Shown here: positions 51,287-62,441 of the stretch, piece after piece
How positions within the stretch are numbered: position 1 is the first letter of the stretch
How the letters are laid out: each line of letters begins with the position of its first letter
Source: Marchantia polymorpha subsp. ruderalis
Taxonomy: Eukaryota; Streptophyta; Marchantiopsida; Marchantiales; Marchantiaceae
Length of the DNA: 64,000 bases
Assembly: GCA_037833965.1 (NCBI GenBank)
Contig: AP031353.1
Span: 28,088,501 to 28,152,500 of the forward strand
Reading direction: 5' to 3'
Position numbers and translations under genes: made by a program
The notes under the pieces: generated by a model
Told to the model about the DNA's origin: nothing
The model's input: the letters and a program-made list of their open reading frames with translations, nothing else
Database searches by the model: none

Positions 51287-53777
51287 TTAAGCTCCCCCAC
51301 CAGGGTTTCCAATCAAACCCAGAAAGTCATCCTTAATGGTTCCGATACAAAACTGGAAACAAACAAAGAATGTTAGAAGTGGAACTGGTGCTGGACCTGC
51401 TGCGCCAAGGTAATTTAAATACCTGTTCCTTCTTGGTTGCTTGACCGTTGAAAGAAACACAAGAGATATTACAAAACCCACAATCTTTGCGGTTTGGATC
51501 ACGATGTGAAAGATTCCCCCACTTAAGTTCAAGTCATCCATACTGTAGGAGGACAACTTGATCATGCTTCAAAGGTGCTACATCTCTTCCTGGATAGAGT
51601 ACGAGAGCACATAAAAAAAAGGCTAAAAGATAGACTTACAATTTCAGTTGCATCTACTCGAGTACCCACGATCTTGAGTCGGACTTCACTATCCTTCTGT
51701 ATCCTAACCTGTTCGGGGAATACAAAATTTTTAGCACTTCATAATGCCAAAAACGTAAGGTAACTGATATTCATCTGTCATCGTTGTACAAGCTGATGGC
51801 AGTAGCTAAACAATCAAAACAACATCATAAACAATACCAGAATTCTCAAAGCTACTTAATGGGTGTGTACGATAAAAAGACATGAATACGCTGGTGTGCA
51901 TAATAGTGCAGCAGATCGAATTACCGAGCCATCGGAGGTCTCGTAGCTTGGAACATCCCCAGATTGAAAAACCATGTCATCTGGTATCAGCTGAGATAAC
52001 AGAGAAAATTTCATCATGTCAAGCTAGAGAAAATTGCACAACAAAGGTTTTCAAACACCTCAACTGAGTACTTCGAAAAGTGCATCCGTGAAACTACTAG
52101 TTCAAACTTACATGGTTGGAGACGAAAATTTGTACGGGTCCGGCTTCAGCGAAGAAACCCATCTGCTCACATGTGATGACGACATATTATCTCCTGACAC
52201 AGACTGGGAGCTGACGTCAAGTTACTTAACCAAATATGTCCATGATTCCTTGAGGTGAACGGCTTTTTATTTCTCTGTTCCTCCACATCTCTGCAGAGTA
52301 AACGTTGCTGGACAAAATAACCAACATATTTTATGTAACCGAGATTTACAGCCTATCGATGCTGCGTAACCTCATGAGAACTGTAATCGTATTTATCACC
52401 ACACTCCCAGGTGTTTCCCTCTTCTCTCCCACCTACTTCTGTCCCGTATTCTCGCTGTACCCAATCACTCCTATTGGCACCGCTCGTATAGGGGGAAGGG
52501 TCTATCGTCTTCAAGTTATGAAGACCATAATATTACTTATGTGAGCAGCTCATTTGAAACATTCAAATAGGGTGCAGCAGTTAGATGGATCTCACTTGAA
52601 AGTGCATCTGACTATTCATGATTTTCAAGTACACTACTGATGCACGGGAGCTGTGGCTATCTCAAAAGTCAAACTTGCAAATGCACTGTCGGGAAGAAAA
52701 AGGTGTTTGTAGGAGTATACTTGCAATGGGTCCGAATAAGAGGTTCAGATGGGCACTGCAATTTATAGATTCAAGGAGGAGAACACTGGTGCTTCAAATT
52801 TCTCCTTAAATGGAACATGATATATACCTTAAGTGAAAAGACAAAAATGCAAGCATGGAAATAACTACCTTCGTACGACTTCATGACCGTAGATTTATTT
52901 ACTTAAATATTTGTTCTTGACATTGGTCATGCAGGGTTGTGCGCCAGCGACGAAAACTGATGTAGTGCTGGAATATTTAAGCAACTTCGTCTACAAGCTC
53001 TCCATGGGTATTTCGTGATTGTGGTTGCTTACAGTACGTCTTAACCCATGAAATTCGAAAATCCATATCTTCAGTACTGATCTATTTTGGCCCATTTCCC
53101 ACAAACTTGACGAGTCCGCTCTGGATTAGAGCCACTGATTAGAGTACTAATCTACAGACCAAACAAAGCAAGAGTGATTTCAATCCATTCACATTTCCTT
53201 CTTTCGCATGTTTATCAACATCTGACAGTCGGTTTTTTGTTGACATTCATCATATTGAACCCAAAAAACAAATGTCCCGAAGTGAAAAATGATACCTTAT
53301 TCACCATAGTGACGACGCTCTCAAGAATCTCTCCTTTGAATGGTCTAAAGACAACACACTGGTATTTCATAGGAAATGTGACGTATCCCGTCCCATCACG
53401 GATCAACCCTTGGCCAATTGTCTCCACAGCTGTGACAGCCACCACAAACCCGTGCCGACCACTGCCAAGAAAATGCATTATACAGCAGCTTTAACCACAA
53501 AACCCTCGTACTCCAATTCAGGTTCCCTTTTAGGTTTCATTCCGTCTGGTGTAAAACACGAAAATATTTATACTCTCAGACGTTACTAGATTCTTCGATC
53601 ACGCATGCTCCCAAGAGGTTTCAACACGGCAGACTTGAAGCCGCAGCTCAAATGTGCTCACCTGCAAGTACCCTCCACATCTTGAATCAGTTTCGAGATG
53701 AGCTTGTCTCTCAAATGGGGCCCAAAATGCCGAGGATGCAGTTGCATATTCCGCTCCAGATAGATGTGAAAAAACAT
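51287..53777 (-). CDS. NRPB7: DNA-directed RNA polymerase II subunit RPB7 (six exons)
   Basis: Stalk subunit of Pol II. With RPB4 it binds the nascent RNA and the clamp, and acts in initiation. Exons on the minus strand: 53777-53662, 53461-53296, 52162-52112, 51990-51925, 51708-51640 and 51352-51287. GT/AG borders and phases fit throughout, giving 177 aa, against about 176 for plant RPB7. The N-terminal tip domain starts MFFHIYLERNMQLHPRHFG and continues GRHGFVVAVTAVETIGQGLI and KYQCVVFRPFKGEILESVV. The S1/OB domain begins near residue 80 with GFFAEAGPVQIFVSNH, then LIPDDMVF, VRLKIVGTRVDATEI and the ending FCIGTIKDDFLGLIGNPGG. Four small C-terminal exons (51-69 nt) explain why single frames miss it. 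Intron 2 is about 1.1 kb. It is RPB7 and not the Pol III/I paralogue, judged by the FRPFKGE and IKDDFLG blocks. Confidence 0.95.
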
Positions 53778-54300
53778 GACTGCTCCGACGCTTGACTAAC
53801 GATCAAGAAGCTGCTCCCCCCTCCCTCCCTCGATCGATTCGCCAAAAGCTCAACAAACACTCGACTCGTCCTCCCAGGTTTTCGAAAGACGGATCCTGAT
53901 TTTCCCTCTCGACTGTCGCGGCACTTTCTTCCTCCTCTCCGTCCACGACGTGCTGAAGCAGAAGAGAAGCCAGCCGCTCTGGAGCTTCCTTGGCCTCCTC
54001 GCTGCTGACTGCTCTAAGGGAATCCGACCACCTACTCCGTGCCAAGGGCCCACTGGACTACAATCCTCGGACTCACCTCGTTGAGCCCAAAACCTCAATA
54101 CCTCAACCCAGCTCCTTCCGGTGCACACAGTGGAACGATGCTCTGGGATGCTCTCGGCGTCGCTTCTCTCCCGATCACTTTTGCCTCGACTGACGGCTAC
54201 TTGAATCGTCAGGCAAATTGAGCTTTTTGAGAGAAGTTTGAGTAGCCATACGGCAATACTTTTCTTATGGAATGAGAGATCGGACACTCGGGTATTTACC
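53778..54300 (-). promoter_or_regulatory. 5' leader and promoter of RPB7
   Basis: GC-rich sequence immediately upstream of the RPB7 ATG. A minus-strand frame of 80 codons (54045-53803) ends before the ATG and could act as an upstream ORF. It has no domain, so I treat it as leader sequence. After about 54330 composition turns AT-rich and transposon-like. Confidence 0.45.
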
Positions 54301-54479
54301 AAGGGCGTTCAAGGAGCTCTAATTGTTCAGCCCCACTGCTGCAACGTTGGAGGTCAAGGTTGAACAAGGAACTCTTAAGTTGTCTTAGGCGAGGGAGAGA
54401 GTGCTATACTATCACAAACATCGGAAGTGAATAGAACATTCTCTCGGTTTTCATTCCACTACAGAATATTGAAAAGGTT

Positions 54480-55440
54480 TAGGGGTTTAGAACTCAATGC
54501 TTGATCTAACCCCACAACCCGTGAACCAAATAGTCAGCATCTCACTCATGTTATCGTGTCAATGTAGTCATTGTTATCTTGTACAACATGAAGTAAGTCA
54601 TTATTATCTTGCAAAGCACGAAATAACTATCAAGCATTTATGAGAAACTAGAAAACTGTTTAAACTATGTTCATGCAATGACTCAAAACATGAAAATGGA
54701 AAGTTTAAAATATGGTTATTAGATACCATACTTAACAGGCAGGAAGTTCAAGTGAAAAGATATAAACCATTTATAAAGATACAACACCATCGGTACATCA
54801 AACTTAATTAAAGAGGATTTTAAGTTTTCATCTATTTTTATCATATGTTTTTGTTTACCTTGTTCAAATATTTTAGCATCTATACTAGATAAAAATAAAA
54901 AAGCAAAATTGATATTCTCTCACAAGATAATATTGCAAACACAAATCCATTTAAACTCAAATCTTATAAATGTGTCCGCTCCAACAATCAGTAAACTTTT
55001 TTCAACTTGTACCAAACACGCAAGATCAAGTGACAGTCAAATAGAAAAACACGAGTAGGAAACATTAACTTTGAGTAAACATTATCCTCTGTAACATATA
55101 CGATTATTCCGCATAAATACTAGACAGAAACATAGCACAAGTACACTCTTTCCACAAAACTTAACTAGAACTAAATTGTAGCCATAAAAGTGTAGAGTAA
55201 TAACATGAAGAATTAATAACAAACCTGATAGCATAGAGAGAATAGAAATCTCGTAACCTATATAATTATTACGTGAAAAGTTTTATAAATAAACCTAATA
55301 CAAGACATCTCTTTAGATCAGAGTAGAACTAAGTTGTACCTAAGTGAATAGATAAATATATAAAGAGATCACTGAAGATACTATGCTACCAAACTCTACC
55401 TGTGCTCCTCATAGACAACCTACATAGTAGCACATTGTCG
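54480..55440 (-). other. AT-rich sequence, candidate copia 3' LTR region
   Basis: Lies directly downstream (minus strand) of a copia RNase H terminus, where a 3' LTR would be expected. It includes a short tandem of GTCATT.TTATCTTG. No matching LTR elsewhere in the window was found, so LTR limits are not assigned. Confidence 0.3.
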
Positions 55441-55800
55441 CATGAAACTCTACAAAGAAATAACTTTGGCCAACGCATCAGCTGGATTAAGTTTACCCTC
55501 AATTTTGACAAATTCAATCATTTTATCAAGAGTTTACCGTGAATCTTGACTAACCCAACCATGATAGTTTACCGTCAATCTTGACTAGCTCAATCATTTT
55601 ATTAAACATGGCTTATCCGATAAAAATACATGATGTCGTTGTGCTTCAATGTACTGTACATAACTTGATTTCTAGCCAAATGTAAAGCACTATGGTTATC
55701 ACAATGAAGATCGATCACGCATTGTAATAATTTCATCTCCATGATAAGCCTATTGGCTACATCAAAAACACATGTTTCACTTTGGAACTCCACCAACACC
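55440..55800 (-). pseudogene. Ty1/copia RNase H C-terminal fragment
   Basis: The minus strand reads KLLQCVIDLHCDNHSALHLA, then NQVMYSTLKHNDIMYFY, matching the copia RNase H block (CDNxSAxxLAxNP...RTKHI). After a frame change it continues as MIEFVKIEGKLNPADALAKV and a stop, the usual copia polyprotein C-terminus. The first codon of the frame is TTG and the upstream part (RT and the first half of RNase H) is missing. A 30-bp local duplication of the sequence coding for the LDKMIE part lies at 55500-55600. Confidence 0.82.
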
Positions 55801-55809
55801 GGTGATGCT

Positions 55810-57290
55810 TATTGATCATTAATCACATAATGATCAAACTCCTCCACAATACTATCAGTGAATGGATATATTTCCTTGTTAGGATGGAGAGAGGCTCATT
55901 GAAAGTAAAGCTCCAATCGGATTTGGATGAAACATAAAAAACCTTGTTCGGGTCGGGGCGGATTTGGATTCGGCTAGAGTGTTGTATCCGACCCAAAACT
56001 TAATATTCAATGAGAAGAAAAATAGCAGAGTGTGACACAGTCTAACACATTAACCTTGACAGAGTTCAATCTCTTCGTGTGTATACTAAAACTAGGCCAT
56101 ATTCCTTTGGAAGTTCTGCATCAATCTGATTTTCTCTAATAGAAATCTTCTCCTAATTCATACATCTCGTTGATTGCAGTTTCCAAAGCTTTTGCGGTAT
56201 CTTTGATTTATTCTTTTGATACATTTTTGATCTTGTAGTAAAAGATCAAGAAATTTATAAATAGTTACTATCAATGAGTATGGATTGATGGCAGTTTGAT
56301 CAATGCAAGGTCTCTGGTAGAGTTGTATGTAAATAGAGCATTATCAAACTCTTCCGTCATCTCATCTTCATTTTTGAATTTGGAAAAGTAGCAATGATAA
56401 TCACCTTTTATTTTTAGAACAAACAACTTCGCTCAGGGCTAGTGATTGAGAGTAGTATGCACTTGTGGACTAGTTTGAGTATGTTTTAACATATATCATT
56501 AATATCTGATTTTATCTACACTCGTTACTAAATTTTGATCGATAAATGATGCTCATTCTTGAATTTGTTTTTTTCTTGCTCCTGCTCTAGGATAATTACC
56601 GTACGCCAAAGTTGACAGCGTTTTTGTAAGCAATCTTCAGCAAGCTGCGTTACTCTAATTAGAGCTCCTCCAACAATTGAACAGTTTGGACGACTTTGTT
56701 TATCGCTTTTCGCATCTTGTCATACCATTCGATTGGCGAGATACATAAAAATGTCAAAGTGTGCCTTACTCGATCGATGTCAACCATGAAGATTCAAGCA
56801 AAGCGGCCGTTGTCGTTGTTTACATCTGCCATGATTCAACAAAAGAGAGAAACAAATCGTCCATAATCTAACTCTCATAAGTCAAGTTGTTTGCTTGGAT
56901 TATCTAGCTCTTGTTAGTCAAGTTATTGGCATAGATTCAAAAAATAAACATGAGATTTTTTCTAGCAATCACGAGATTGCAATTTTATTGTATGAGGGTG
57001 ATTTGATACATACTTTGAAGTCAATAAATATTAAATCCTCACCATTTTTAATGAAGAAATCAGTAACAAAATCAAGAGGTGTTGTTTATAAACACATCAA
57101 TCGTTTAAAATAAGATGATAAGGTGTTGCACAACACGTTGTCAACAATTACAATGTGAAGCATGTGAAGAGTCATCAAAGAAGTCAATATTTTGAAAATA
57201 AAATAAAATAAACTTTTATCTATAGAATTTCTTAGCTCTAAAGAAGTAAATAGCAGCAAGCTCGGATTTTTCTAACAATCTTATTCGTGG
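55810..57290. mobile_element. 5' part of a hAT element, mostly non-coding
   Basis: Includes a patch at about 55905-56000 with CGGGTCGGGGCGGATTTGG and GTATCCGACCC, resembling the 3' flank of the hAT ORF (CGGTTTTTTGTG...AACCCAAC). Such paired subterminal motifs are typical of hAT ends. The frame at 56895-57113 is probably degraded N-terminal transposase. Exact ends and target duplications were not found. Confidence 0.45.
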
Positions 57291-58880
57291 ATCAATTGAA
57301 AATTTTGTGTTGTATGAGGCCAAAGCAGTCATCATCATTGAGTCAAAGTCATTTTTAACACTTTTGAAAATATTACTCAAATTCAAACGCATCAATGAGA
57401 TGATTCCAAAAACTGATGACCTTCAAAATGATATGTTGAAAAGAGTCAAGAAGATGAAAGCTAAGCTTAAAGTAAAATTCTGCCATACATATTTCATAGA
57501 ATTTGTGAACATCTTCAAACACATTTTCTTTTTTGACTATATTTGTTCATTTTGTTGATCCAGATTAGGTTCTTCATGAAAAGCTTTTTGCTTTTACGTA
57601 CACGACTAATCACAATGAGGTTGAAATAAAAAAAATTATACAGCAAACATTGGAGTAATTTGAAATTTTTAAGCGTGTTGGATGTTTGATCATGGACAAT
57701 GCCTAAAACAACAACACTTTAATGTAAAGCCTGGAAGACTTTATTGAGGATTTTTGCATTCGTGAAAGAATATCGAAGGCTTGGAACCAGATGATTTAAG
57801 GATTCTATGTCTATCACACATTATCAATCTTTTAGAGAAGCATTTGTAGTAGAACTAAAAATATTTTAATTGACAAAAAAATTCCTTACAATAATGCTTC
57901 TAACATCATCAAAAAACTACATTTTAGAGTAAAAAAGTTGCGCTCTTATCCTCATCAAAAAAAGCAATTTTGTGGACACTGCAGTCTTGCTAATTGTGAA
58001 AATATGATGATGATGTTGGATGTCTCAATTCATTGGATTTCAACATATTAAATGGTTGAAATAGCAATTAAAGTTCAAACTGTACTAAAAAATTGACTTA
58101 CTATTGATCTTCAAATCGGAAGCATCAACTAGATCACTTGTAGTTTAGTGATGATGAATGGCAAAGGTTTCAAAACATCTGTGATCAACTAAAAAGGTTT
58201 GAATAGCCCTTGATATTAATGTTAGGGGAGAAGTACCAACGTTCTTCCTTGTAATATTTGTGTTCGTTGAATTGTTTTCATATATTGAAGTACATGTGAC
58301 TATTCTTGACAATCTGAATCTAATGAAGAACGCTTTGTACGTTGCACACCAAGTTTTTTCCATTAAGATGATTCTTATTTCTATATGTTGGTTGTAATTT
58401 TGGACCCGAGTTTCAAAAAGTATACCTTGAGTAGAATGAGTTTGAATTGCTTTATCATAGATTGATATGTGCTACTTTTACGCTGTTGAAAAAGTTGTTG
58501 AATGCGATGAAAATGTTTCGTGGTGTGAATGAGATCAATTCAGTCCAAATGGTTCTCTCACACGAAGCTCAACAACCAATTGTATTTTTGGACATGTTTG
58601 TTCATCGCAAAGGTAATAATGAAATGGAAGATGAGGTCGACATATACCTGTCCTTACGACGTGAAGATCCTGGTGTCTAGCCGCTAAAATACTAGAAAGT
58701 TCATAAAAAATAGTTTTCTGTTATTAGTGTAATTGCAGAGTACGTTCTTTCTATATCGAGTTTATAAGTGGCCGTTGAATGTATTTTCAATTGCGGACGC
58801 GATGTGATTAGTATGTGATGGCACTCTCTCGTTCTTGCAACTTTGAATGCTCAGATGTTTGGCCAAGTGTTTTGACTTGA
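57290..58880 (+). pseudogene. hAT-superfamily transposase, degenerate
   Basis: Read across several frames. AVIIIESKSFLTLL (FxxVExxxF block) is followed by a degenerate IMDNAxNNN (active copies have TDNAxNN), then SIHWISTY*MVEIA (consensus RWNSTYLMLERA), ILDPSFKK (ILDPRFK block) and, near 58790, AVECIFNCGRDVIS followed by LATLNAQM. The last corresponds to the hAT dimerisation domain block SVASERxFSxAGRVIS. Many stop codons and frameshifts make it inactive. Clean frames survive at 57307-57558 and 58447-58680. The C-terminal part is duplicated in inverted orientation just downstream. Confidence 0.82.
58394..58794 (+). repeat. left arm of a ~390-400-bp inverted repeat (hAT 3' coding part)
   Basis: This segment, coding for the ILDPSFKK to CIFNCG part of the hAT transposase, is repeated as its reverse complement at 59064-59450. 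By eye the arms agree at roughly nine positions in ten. The right arm lacks about 14 nt corresponding to the stretch after 58650. Confidence 0.92.
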
Positions 58881-58956
58881 TTTACAATTAATAGAGCGTA
58901 CAATTTGTTTTTGTCCATAATTCTTTTTGGATTTCACCCAAATTGATCTAAACCCC

Positions 58957-59063
58957 ATTCGGTTTTTTGTGTTGGGTTCAGGTTGAAGATCAAACCCAAC
59001 TCAAATCCAATCTAATCAAAACCCTTATTGAAAAACATATTCCTACTAACAAGAACTTTATAG
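58957..59063. repeat. copy 1 of hAT terminal non-coding repeat
   Basis: Begins ATTCGGTTTTTTGTG and runs through AAACCCAACTCAAATCC and TATTGAAAAACATATT to ACAAGAACT.ATA. The same string in the same orientation occurs at 59452-59560. It therefore brackets the inverted arm. Confidence 0.88.
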
Positions 59064-59450
59064 GCAATTGAAAATACATTCAACAGCCACTTACAAACTC
59101 GGTAAGAAAGAACATACTGTTCAATTGCACTAATAGCATAAAACTATTTTTTATGGACTTTCAAGTATTTTAGCAAGTAGACACCAGGATCTTCACGTAT
59201 ATGTCGACCTCATCTTTCATTTCATAATTACCTTTGCAATGAACAAACATGTCCAAAAATACAATAAGTTGTTGAGCTTCATGTGAGGGAATCATTTGGA
59301 CTGAATTGATCTCATTCACACCACAAAACATTTTCATCTCATTCAGCAACTTTTTCAACAGCGTAAAAGTAGCACGGATCAATCTTGGGTAAAGCGATTC
59401 GAACTCATTCTGCTCAAAGTATACGTTTTGAAACTCGGGTCCAAAATTAC
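59064..59450 (-). repeat. right arm of the inverted repeat (hAT 3' coding part)
   Basis: Reverse complement of 58394-58794, with a spacer of about 270 bp between arms. On the minus strand it still has an open frame at 59382-59170 that is a near copy of the 58447-58680 frame (for example CGVNEINSVQM versus RGVNEINSVQM). Confidence 0.92.
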
Positions 59451-59451
59451 A

Positions 59452-59560
59452 ATTCGGTTTTTTGTGTCGGGTTTAGGTTGAAGGTCAAACCCAACTCAAA
59501 TCCGACCTAATCGAAGCCCTTATTGAAAAACATATTACTACTAACAAGAACTATATAGGG
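59452..59560. repeat. copy 2 of hAT terminal non-coding repeat
   Basis: Direct repeat of 58957-59063, about 90 percent alike by eye, ending at ACAAGAACTATATAGGG. It marks the probable outer end of the hAT element before copia sequence begins. Confidence 0.88.
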
Positions 59561-59569
59561 TATTGAATC

Positions 59570-60360
59570 CCATAGTCAATAATCGTGCACATCACCAGCA
59601 AATCCAAGAAAATGACACTTCTTGGATGTAACATACTCTTTCATAGGTTACTTTCATTCATACTTTAGCATCATAGGTTGTCATCCAAAATCTCATCCTC
59701 CTCAAGATCAAAGTTTTTCATATCATTAATCAATGAAGAAGAAATTGCGCCTTTGGCCTTTTTACGACAAGCTTTCTTGATGTGATCACTCTTGCCACAT
59801 TTCTAACAAACCACCGTCTTACTCTTAGGGATCAAACTCTTGCATCTTCATTTTGTCATCTTGGATCCAACACCCCTCCAACCGTTATCACCTTCCAAAT
59901 GTATTAGATCTTTAGTCATCGTCAGTACCATCTCGAAAATGGATGAACAAGATGATGGCTTTTTTTGATCAACCTCGTCTGCCAAAAGTACACTCACACC
60001 TCGTTGTAAATGATATCACCATAGAGGAGAATCTTTGATAGTGAATGGTAATTATAAATCTATGAATCCCTCCGTTCAATATTGCTAACAATAATAGTCT
60101 TGTCCTCAACAAGATAACGAGTCCCATGACATTTAACTTTTCTTTAACTTGCTTTTTAAAGTAAATAAGCACATTGTACATTAAAGGTTACACTATCATA
60201 TCTTAATACTCCAACCTGTCTTGATGTCATTTTTGTTCGTCAAAAAATTATAGACAATGGTAGCTTTTGAGATAATTTTCTTCATGTGAGTTATTTACTA
60301 GCTCTCATAAAAGTCTAAATGCACTAGTTGCGTTGAGAGATTTCCTATGATATCTTATTT
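59570..60360 (-). pseudogene. Ty1/copia gag fragment with zinc knuckle
   Basis: On the minus strand, in broken frames: LVNNSHEENYLKS-type gag sequence near 60290, QVKEKLNVMG with a following EDKTIIVSNIE at 60100-60170, and a zinc knuckle near 59770-59810. The knuckle reads C*KCGKSDHIKKAC (CX2CX4HX4C spacing, with Trp codon changed to stop TAG). Then comes ISSSLINDMKNFDLEEDE, and TSKKCHFLGFAGDVHDY*LWDS, which may be the start of the protease DSG region. The sequence ends exactly where the hAT terminal repeat starts. Confidence 0.72.
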
Positions 60361-62430
60361 GCCCATATTTTGTGGAAGATTCTTTTGTACGGAATATTTA
60401 TCAAAAGAATACTCTTTTGAATGGGATATTTTCTTCGCACGGAATCAACCTAACGGACAGAATATTCCGCCAGTTGTCCGCGTCTAACAGAACTACCTTG
60501 AATTGTCTGTCGCGTGCCCGCTCAGCCCTTGTCTGTCTGCGCTACCCGGTCCTACTCAATACTACTACTCGTGATTACCCACGTTGTCCAGCTTGCCCGG
60601 CGAGTGCTCTCATCTGCCAAGGACTGCTTGGCTTGCCCGGTCTATTCTACCTGCCACGCGATTGTCATGTCAGTTCCGCGTGTGGCCCGCATCAAGTGAC
60701 GATCTCTGATTGATCCGCGTCTCATCGCTCATCTTGAACTCGCCAAGTGATTCCCAAGTGAAAACTCCTCATCGCTACGCTGCCTATGTGTTTTGTTTGT
60801 GCTGACTTTTTAGCTCCTCGCGTATCTAGGTGCCAAACCCTCGCGCGTTTGGAGATTGGCGAGGCGATGGTGACATGATAGGATAATATGACATGACATT
60901 CAAGGAAATGACATGGCATCTTGTTTAGTTTTACATGGTCTGTTGTAGGTATAATTTGTCGCTCACGGAGATCGATACATGTCACAAAGAAGGGGAGAGA
61001 CATCGTTTGCGTGATGCGATTGCGTTGCGCTATGTGCATCGCTCGGCTTCGCGCAAGCGCTTGTGTCCCCTAAGTTTGCCTTTGTTGCTTTTGCCCAAGT
61101 GTTGGAAAATAGTCAACAAATTTGACAATTTTTGTTGAATCTATCGAGGTTTTGTGATAGTTTTTTCTACTATTTGACTTGCGCAGCGCCTCGCTCCTGT
61201 GCGCTTTCAAGCGACCCTACGCCTATGTCTAGCCTAGCACACTTCTGCGCGGATGCCTGTCTACTTGTTCATTGATCTCCACTCGGTCTCGCACATCTTT
61301 CGTCCATGCTCGTGATCGATCAACGCCTTGAATAATCGATCAATCTCTTCTTTCATCCCTTCCGAAGTCAAATCAATTTTTTGTTAGTAGCATTCGACTT
61401 GACATTCGTAACAACAAGAGCAACTAAGACAGAATAATTCACAATTGTGAATTATTCTTGTTTATCTTGTCTGAATAAGACGACAAGAATGAACTTGTTC
61501 ATGAAATTAAGTCAAGATAAGACGGAAAAAATAATTTCCGATGACAATCGGATGCACTGAGTACTCGAAGACAATTGTCTAAAAAAAATTGAGTATCCGC
61601 ATATTCTTACTCTTTTTGATACAAGTGCAAGTTGCTCTGACCTATCTTTAGCAGGTAGATCCAATCAGTTTGTTCTGAAGCTCATTGTTCTCAGACTATT
61701 TTGCAAATTTGTGGAGCGTCGTTCGAGATATTTATGACCCATTTTATCTTGACTCTGCTAGAAACTTCGTGTCACTTGTCTAAGGTCAAGGGATTGCAGC
61801 AATATGGAGTTTTTTCGTTGTGCTTGCAGCAACAAAATTGAAATCCTCCTTCCACTTGTTTGCTTATACTATCGATCAGGTTCTAATTATCTGAAAAATT
61901 ATTTTTGCAGCAACACATCTTGACGCACTTATGGATACTTTCCATACCATACCTCTTTCAACTAGTGAGGACTTCGGACCCGGCTGGAAATTCTACAATG
62001 AAAAGAAATACAAGAGTCGATGAGAGGTTCATATAAATACTATCAATGCACTCACTAATAATAGTGAGGAGCAAAGTACAAGTCCACGGTGGTGTCACTT
62101 TGATACTTAAAACAACAACTAAAAAATAAACGCTACCCTACTACTTAGGCTGGTGCACTACATCAACACCTCCTCTTGCACCAGACATATAAGAAACTCT
62201 TAAATTTTAACACTATGAGGTCTTCAGTTCTTCAATTTCATCGGCAGTTCCTCCTCTCATTTAAAAATAGAAGCTTCACAATGCCTTCAAGACAGCAACT
62301 TCACAATGCTAATTGCCAAAGACCATACATGATGCATATACGGCCACCTCTTCATTGTATCATGTTCTACTTACTCCTCTTCGAAGACGAGTGTGTTAAT
62401 TCACTAAATTGTGTTTATTAGTCTCAACTA
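60360..62430. other. no gene supported; candidate copia LTR or leader sequence
   Basis: The part at 60480-61350 is GC-richer with CG dinucleotides kept; the rest is AT-rich. Open frames at 60372-60713 and 60722-61039 (minus) carry no motif. As it lies between the gag of one copia copy and the 3' end of another, LTRs are likely within it. I could not identify matching LTR pairs or a primer-binding site. A 28-bp palindrome is at 61431. Confidence 0.35.
61431..61458. repeat. 28-bp perfect palindrome
   Basis: AGAATAATTCACAA followed directly by its reverse complement TTGTGAATTATTCT, with no spacer. Confidence 0.95.
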
Positions 62431-62441
62431 AATTTTACCGT

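Noticed and set aside
53803..54302. Minus-strand frames upstream of RPB7 (80 and 150 codons)
   Set aside because: They overlap each other in different frames and lie in the RPB7 leader; no motif. Possibly an upstream ORF but not a separate gene.
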